Shown here: piece after piece, positions 60,701-64,000 of the stretch
Layout: every line of letters starts with the position of its first letter
Position numbering within the stretch: the stretch's first letter is position 1
Origin: Harmonia axyridis
Taxonomy: Eukaryota > Arthropoda > Insecta > Coleoptera > Coccinellidae
Direction: 5' to 3'
Length of the DNA stretch: 64,000 nucleotides
Assembly (NCBI RefSeq): GCF_914767665.1
Contig: NC_059503.1
Span: forward strand, 18,662,001 to 18,726,000
Notes under the pieces: model-generated
Databases searched by the model: none
What the model was told of the DNA's origin: nothing
The model's input: only the letters and a program-made list of their open reading frames with translations
Translations under genes and position numbers: made by a program

Positions 60701-62309
60701 TTCAATATTCGAACCGTGCAGTTTGGTTGGAAAATATACAATTTAATTTTATTTCTACCTACTCTAGTGAATGAAAAGTTAACTATATTGTATCAGACAT
60801 GCGATCTCTAGAAGTATCGATTGATATTATGAATATTTATGCTCTAACTCACAACCGAACGAAATCAGATAAGCTAGTTAAGATCAACTACATATTTTTC
60901 TTCTGATTGAAACTTACCTGCATTTCCTGAACTATTTGGGTTATCACAGTATGGTCTTCATGAGTGCTTTTAGTTAAACTCTGAATGACGGAGAGCAATT
61001 TCAGAATCTCCCTAAAGTGCTCTAAAGGTTTATGGATGAAGGTGGTAATGTCCGGCCTACGTCTGGGTATCTCTGGCTTATGCAGAAACCTATAGAAATC
61101 CGAATTCGAATTTCTGGATTTGTTGGCTAATACACAATCTGCTCTCTTTATTCCTGAGCAATAACGTTTGTAAGCACTACACAATTCTTTCGTTTTCGAA
61201 TGGTAAGTTCTACATAACGAATTTATTTGAAGTTCACCGTCGTCTTGAACTAAACTGTCGATTAGGTCTTCAGTTATTCTTAAAATCTGAAATGTGGTAC
61301 ACCAAAAATATTTTATATATTGTCAAACAAATAGAATTTTGTGCTGATTCATAGACGGAGAACGAACATTCTTTTGAATCATCTTTCATATTGATTATAT
61401 TATTTTTGCTTTTATATTAAAATGGATAGCTTTCTTAAGAAATTCTCGAAAAATTGTTAGATATTTTCTATTCTATTTTTCGAATGAAACTATTCTAATT
61501 CTAATGAAAGATTCAATGGTTTCATATAGAATATCGTGAAAGATCGAAATGTTATACATGAAACAAGTATTTCTTCTCACTAAATAAACAAAATTGTGTA
61601 AAATGAACAGCTCTCAAAAATCCAGATTTTTTTCAATTCGATTTTTGGATTCTATATCTTCCTAAACGTAAAATTAAAATTTCCGGGAGTGTTAAAATTT
61701 GTATTTCTCGAATGACTACAAAGCCTTGTAATTGAAAAATATACCAAAAGTACCTATAGAAAGTAGAAATTTATTTTGAATACGAATTCGTAAAAGTAGG
61801 GTATATATTGGAAATTTTGAAATAAATGATAGGTCTACTTAGTTTTCGATCTTGGATTAGTTGGTAAATAATGTAATATTTGTATTCTTCTGACTCCAGC
61901 AGTTATCGATAATTCCCGCACTAGACAACTTATTTCTCCCGCTATACCTAAACAGCTTTTACAGATTCAGTAATTTGAATGATTTTATATTGATGTAATG
62001 TGAAATATTTCCTTTTTCTATTTGTCCACTTCAATATAAAATTTCGATCTTTCTATTAAGACTAAAAACATCTTGACTACTCCACATCAATCATTCCTAT
62101 GAAACAATTACGTATGAAAAAACTTTTACCTCTTCAGAATTCTGGAACAGTACTTTGTGTTCTGAAGGAGTTATGAGGTCATTTCTTTCCGCCAAGGCAG
62201 AAACAAATCTTGTGACAGCAAACTGCAAACCTGTTGCATATTGTTGCTCCTTGTTTATTAATTGATACATTGTCCTTTTTCTATTTTCTTCGGGATTGTT
62301 AGACGGTTT
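45784..62309 (-). CDS. Dbl-family Rho guanine nucleotide exchange factor (DH-PH), 5' end beyond window
   Basis: Fourteen exons join in frame (minus): 62309-62130, 61286-60918, 59585-59472, 58272-58062, 57345-57168, 55154-55031, 53346-52987, 51284-51006, 50203-49869, 49642-49486, 49186-48977, 47252-46990, 46087-45934, 45867-45784 (TAA). This gives about 1005 residues. The DH domain fills residues ~14-215: RTMYQLINKEQQYATGLQFA at the start, LCSAYKRYCSGIKRADCVLA in the middle, and PDITTFIHKPLEHFREILKL in the conserved CR3 region. The PH domain fills ~220-350: RQYWTLLFSDLLLFAKVSRD, ending in the C-terminal helix LKAVWQNLLQRQ with its conserved Trp. DH-PH proteins load GTP onto Rho/Rac/Cdc42 at the membrane. 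The tail is Ser/acidic with a CQKCHKSC cluster (~residue 525) and LTWTAKAGMFMAEKMAFLEK, and ends RRFWKQLSKRRGNKTNSTD. I cannot assign the subfamily. Upstream exons lie to the right. Confidence 0.85.
46850..46903. mobile_element. Solo terminal repeat of the Tc1-like family
   Basis: TTTAAACGACTCCTTCTGGG ... CAGTTTTTTGTCAGTTAGTATA matches the right end of the element at 4877-6252 over about 50 bases. No transposase sequence adjoins. It lies in the penultimate group of RhoGEF introns. Confidence 0.7.
47833..48888 (+). mobile_element. Degenerate mariner (Mos1-like) element in a RhoGEF intron
   Basis: TIRs: left AGGCACGCAACTAAGTTCCC; right (reverse complement) AGGTGCGCAACTAAGTTCCC, flanked by TA. 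The plus strand reads MSDFLPNNSYLREVLIIFFH, then YWLRRFKDSDFEVDDA, then QWQKRKGFFHRI near 48340. SDIAPLDYHLFLSLAHGLAH (third catalytic Asp block, with the usual S before D replaced by L) and GIRSLPERWEKVIANNAQYL complete it. The order and spacing match a mariner transposase, but the middle is scrambled with stops, so it is inactive. It sits antisense to the host gene between exons 48977 and 47252. Confidence 0.85.
50388..50458. repeat. 71-nt near-perfect hairpin in a RhoGEF intron
   Basis: The outer arms GATTGATACGTTAA (50388-50401) and TTAACGTATCAATC (50445-50458) are exact complements. The inner arms CCTCACCATAG (50411-50421) and CTATGGTGAGG (50425-50435) are exact complements around a TTG loop. 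The 9-base segments between them pair only partly. Size and shape are those of a pre-miRNA-like foldback, but a mini-MITE is equally possible. Confidence 0.85.
50868..50985 (-). repeat. Hairpin-centred repeat, family C copy 2
   Basis: Inverted relative to the copy at 25950-26062. The core on the minus strand is GTTTGTGGCACGTGCCTGAA then AGGCGAATGCCGCAAAC, which folds into a stem. It abuts the donor side of the RhoGEF exon ending at 51006, only about 20 bases into the intron. Confidence 0.75.
51658..52245. mobile_element. Long-TIR non-autonomous element, family B copy 3 (inverted, right end truncated)
   Basis: Begins TACAGGTGTTCCTAAATTGG and AATGACAGATTCCTTAGA. The internal TATTTACCCAATCTGTAGCG and ACAAAAAAGTAGGACTACAA are the inverses of landmarks in copies 1 and 2, so it lies in the opposite orientation. 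The final ~30 bases of the right terminus are missing. Located in the RhoGEF intron between exons 52987 and 51284. Confidence 0.7.
54605..55154 (-). CDS. Alternative composite terminal exon of the RhoGEF (short isoform C-terminus)
   Basis: The exon starting at 55154 (acceptor GTGCACGTAG; reads LYINAGMEGSSLSSPLDSPD) has a good phase-0 donor CAG|GTGCGT at 55031 that joins to 53346. If that donor is skipped, the frame stays open for 141 more codons and stops at TGA 54607-54605. The extension is Ser/Pro/Asn-rich (SLTQTPDSPSANVSPSSSEN) and ends in an acidic, aromatic segment (FEEFEFLNYEGDSWNFSNFD). The short isoform would be DH-PH plus this tail, about 312 residues after the PH start, and would lack the whole 650-residue C-terminal region. 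A minus-strand AATAAA near 53433 lies before the next exon and could end this transcript. Confidence 0.6.
55155..57167. other. RhoGEF intron, no recognisable feature beyond the short duplication
   Basis: 2.0 kb of AT-rich intron; a TATATATATATTTATTG microsatellite-like stretch lies near 55400. No transposon ends recognised. Confidence 0.35.
55929..55976. repeat. Short tandem duplication
   Basis: ACTAAATATTGGTATATTT occurs twice in a row with a 24-base period, in the RhoGEF intron. No functional indication. Confidence 0.6.
57525..57890 (+). mobile_element. Fragment of the family A mariner-superfamily transposon (copy 2)
   Basis: From 57530 the plus strand reads MERYTLQRSSEIVELFYRNQ and then a stop. 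This is the N-terminal helix-turn-helix start of the same transposase family as the relic at 3424-4257. The remainder (to about 57890) is too decayed to follow and no TIRs were found. It lies between the two PH-encoding exons of the RhoGEF. Confidence 0.6.
58307..59421 (+). mobile_element. Mariner element (~1.1 kb) with intact TIRs, inactive transposase
   Basis: The ends are inverted repeats: left TAGGTATAGTAAAAAGAAAT then CCATC; right (reverse complement) TAGGTGTAGTAAAAAGAAAT then CCATT, with TA at both borders. The plus strand encodes MENSKDKTRYISQFFFDKGE then NASQMAENVIGVYG before a stop. GIVFHQDNARPHTSLLSL (second Asp) lies near 59075. HPPYSPDLAPSDYYLFLSMA (third Asp, as in the mariner DD34D triad) lies near 59131. 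The frame then runs to the natural C-terminus HTKWQQVIKHNDIYMT. The region of the first Asp is frameshifted. It lies antisense in the RhoGEF intron between the last DH exon and the first PH exon. Confidence 0.9.
60400..60605 (+). mobile_element. Mariner 3' relic (mauritiana-type tail)
   Basis: The plus strand carries SNEVVIGELRKFQSFYRKCI then EKSEKRWSK.ITLE, which is the C-terminal region of a mauritiana-type mariner transposase (compare 'SNEEVIAETEAYFE...GIEKLEDRW'). It is similar to the tail at 41840-41900. 5' parts are missing. In the RhoGEF intron between 59585 and 60918. Confidence 0.5.
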
Positions 62310-64000
62310 CTGTAAGAATATGGGAATAGTTGAGTATATTCTATTCAGTATTCATTTTATCATGATTCCATGCAAAACTGATTGTAGCGATCAAAACATC
62401 AAATATATTCATTCTGGAAAACTTAGGATGTTTTAATCTATTTTTTAAGTGCGTTGTGCAAGCATAAAAACCGTTTTATTCTTCTCATGTGCTAAGAAAA
62501 ATCAACATAAATCATACTATTCAAATTTATAGCAATATTCGAAACCTTCAATATAGGTAAGGATTAGTCTTCATTGGATCATCAATTTATTTTTATATGA
62601 AGAGGAGATTTCTTACGCTAATATCTTGAAAGTGATAAATGAAAAAGTAGCGAGTATAGTATGTATAAAATATATATCGAAACAGAAAAAGTATTTCAAA
62701 AATTTCCTTCGGCATGTGTGAAGTTACTGGCAGAAATTCCAGTTTAATTTACCGCTAGGTTGCAGTGGTTGAAAGAACTGGCGCAGTCACCATTTTGTAT
62801 TATTTTCATATCAAAGTAAAAGCGATAGAATCTTTCTTTCATAAAAATGGTTGTAAAGCAATAAGAAGATATCAACTTCATTTTCAAGAATTATTTCAAG
62901 AAAAAAATAATATCCAGAGTGAAGGTTCTGGAAAATTCGCACTAAGGTATACAAGGAAAATTAACAAAACCCTCTATCCTGGATTCGATTACCACAAATT
63001 TGTCAAATTCACCGCTTTTGCACGTAATTTCAATAATAGAATTTGTGATTTGTCATAAATTTACCTAGAAGATGATGTTATTGAATTTCCACCGCGCCTA
63101 AATCAGATTAGGGTTTGAAAGATGGGACCCCAAAAGCAACAGATCATGAGATATTGTATCACATGACAGTCGAAATATAATCGCATTAGGATAATGAATT
63201 AAATTTTTTGTATTTATGAAGGTTTTTCAATAAGAATTCTTCAAAATCTCTTTAGCAATTTCTAGAATATATGAGATTTTGAAGAGTTGGATATACCTTG
63301 ATGACATCTTTTTTTTGTAGCTACTCCCAATTAATTTCTCTGTCATAATATAGATTATAACATTAACATAATATGGCCTCATTCTAATCAAAATCTTTCA
63401 TTCAATATTTCATGATACAATGTATCACTACTTTTCGCTGATATTTGCTATTTGACAAGTGACTGTCTGAAAATCGCCACATATTATTCGAGATAAGATA
63501 ATATTATAAATACAATACGTATTTCAAGTTGCACTCAGTCAATTATGTACGATCATATAAGTCTAATAACCAGTATTCTTTGTAAATAAAATAAAAATCT
63601 ATGTAGTCTAAAGATCAAGAAATGAAAGGTGAATAAAATCAAAACAAAATGATTAAATAAATTCAAGAGATATATTTTACAGGGGCAAAACTTGAACAAA
63701 ATTCAACAAAATAACTAAAATTAAAAAACAACTATGAAACACTTATAAATTCAATAAATAAACTTAAAAACTAAATTAAATAATAATAATTGAAACAAAG
63801 CATTGAACTTAATTTACAAACTAATAGTTACTGGCCGACTGAATGAGGAAGTTAAACAATCAGAAAAAAAATTGAAGAATTCCTCAATACCACAATCAAG
63901 AGATTTAAAGCAGTAAAATAAAATATGTACATTTATATGAATCCTCATAACATCAAACAATTACACCATTACCAACCTCGGAACTAAATGTGACTTGAGG
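62310..64000. other. RhoGEF intron; possible decayed transposase N-terminus and possible edge exon
   Basis: The plus-strand ORF 62765-63058 contains VKAIESFFHKNGCKAIRRYQ, reminiscent of the N-terminal helix-turn-helix of mariner-superfamily transposases ('...ETRSYKTAQREF...'), but I rate this as weak. At the right edge, the minus strand reads PQVTFSSE in the RhoGEF phase before a poor donor (GAG|GTTGGT at about 63976), which could be the next upstream exon. The region 63550-63900 is very A-rich. Confidence 0.25.

Overview
This 64 kb window looks like insect nuclear DNA. It is AT-rich, the genes have short exons with GT-AG introns, and the gene-free space and introns are full of decayed Tc1/mariner elements, hAT-like MITEs and other terminal-inverted-repeat elements. 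The coding content (muscle myosin alkali light chain, an insect-type Tau N-terminus, a Dbl-family RhoGEF) fits a holometabolous insect. A beetle is my best guess, but the sequence alone does not prove the order.

Layout. (1) 441-6550, minus strand: the 5' coding exons of a probable Tau/MAPT orthologue; its microtubule-binding repeats would lie beyond the left edge. Its 4.9 kb intron holds a MITE, a broken mariner-superfamily copy with a striking double hairpin, and a nearly full-length but broken Tc1-like element. (2) 6551-20909: no recognisable gene. It contains a GAATATTCATGAATA-rich array, a foldback element, small MITEs and two copies of a ~600 bp long-TIR family. (3) 20910-21701, minus: a single-exon coiled-coil protein. 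(4) 21834-25560: several TIR elements, a GC-richer island and a transposase relic. (5) 26354-35152, minus: two tandem myosin alkali light chain genes with the same exon number, intron positions and phases. The right-hand copy is the canonical Mlc1 and the left-hand copy is a diverged paralogue. (6) 35481-37222, minus: a possible 73-aa ORF and a two-exon gene of unknown function. The latter is head-to-head (186 bp apart) with (7) 37409-42825, plus: a two-exon, 722-aa unknown gene whose intron is almost filled by transposons. (8) 45784-62309, minus, continuing past the right edge: a large Dbl-family RhoGEF (DH then PH, then a long acidic/Ser-rich tail) with at least 14 coding exons. Its splice pattern implies a second, shorter isoform ending in a composite terminal exon. 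Its introns contain two separate mariner insertions, mariner fragments, and a 71-nt near-perfect hairpin.

No tRNA, rRNA, CRISPR array or bacterial-type element was seen. Exon boundaries were deduced by eye from reading-frame continuity and GT/AG sites, with no transcript or database support. All TE family assignments rest on motif recognition.
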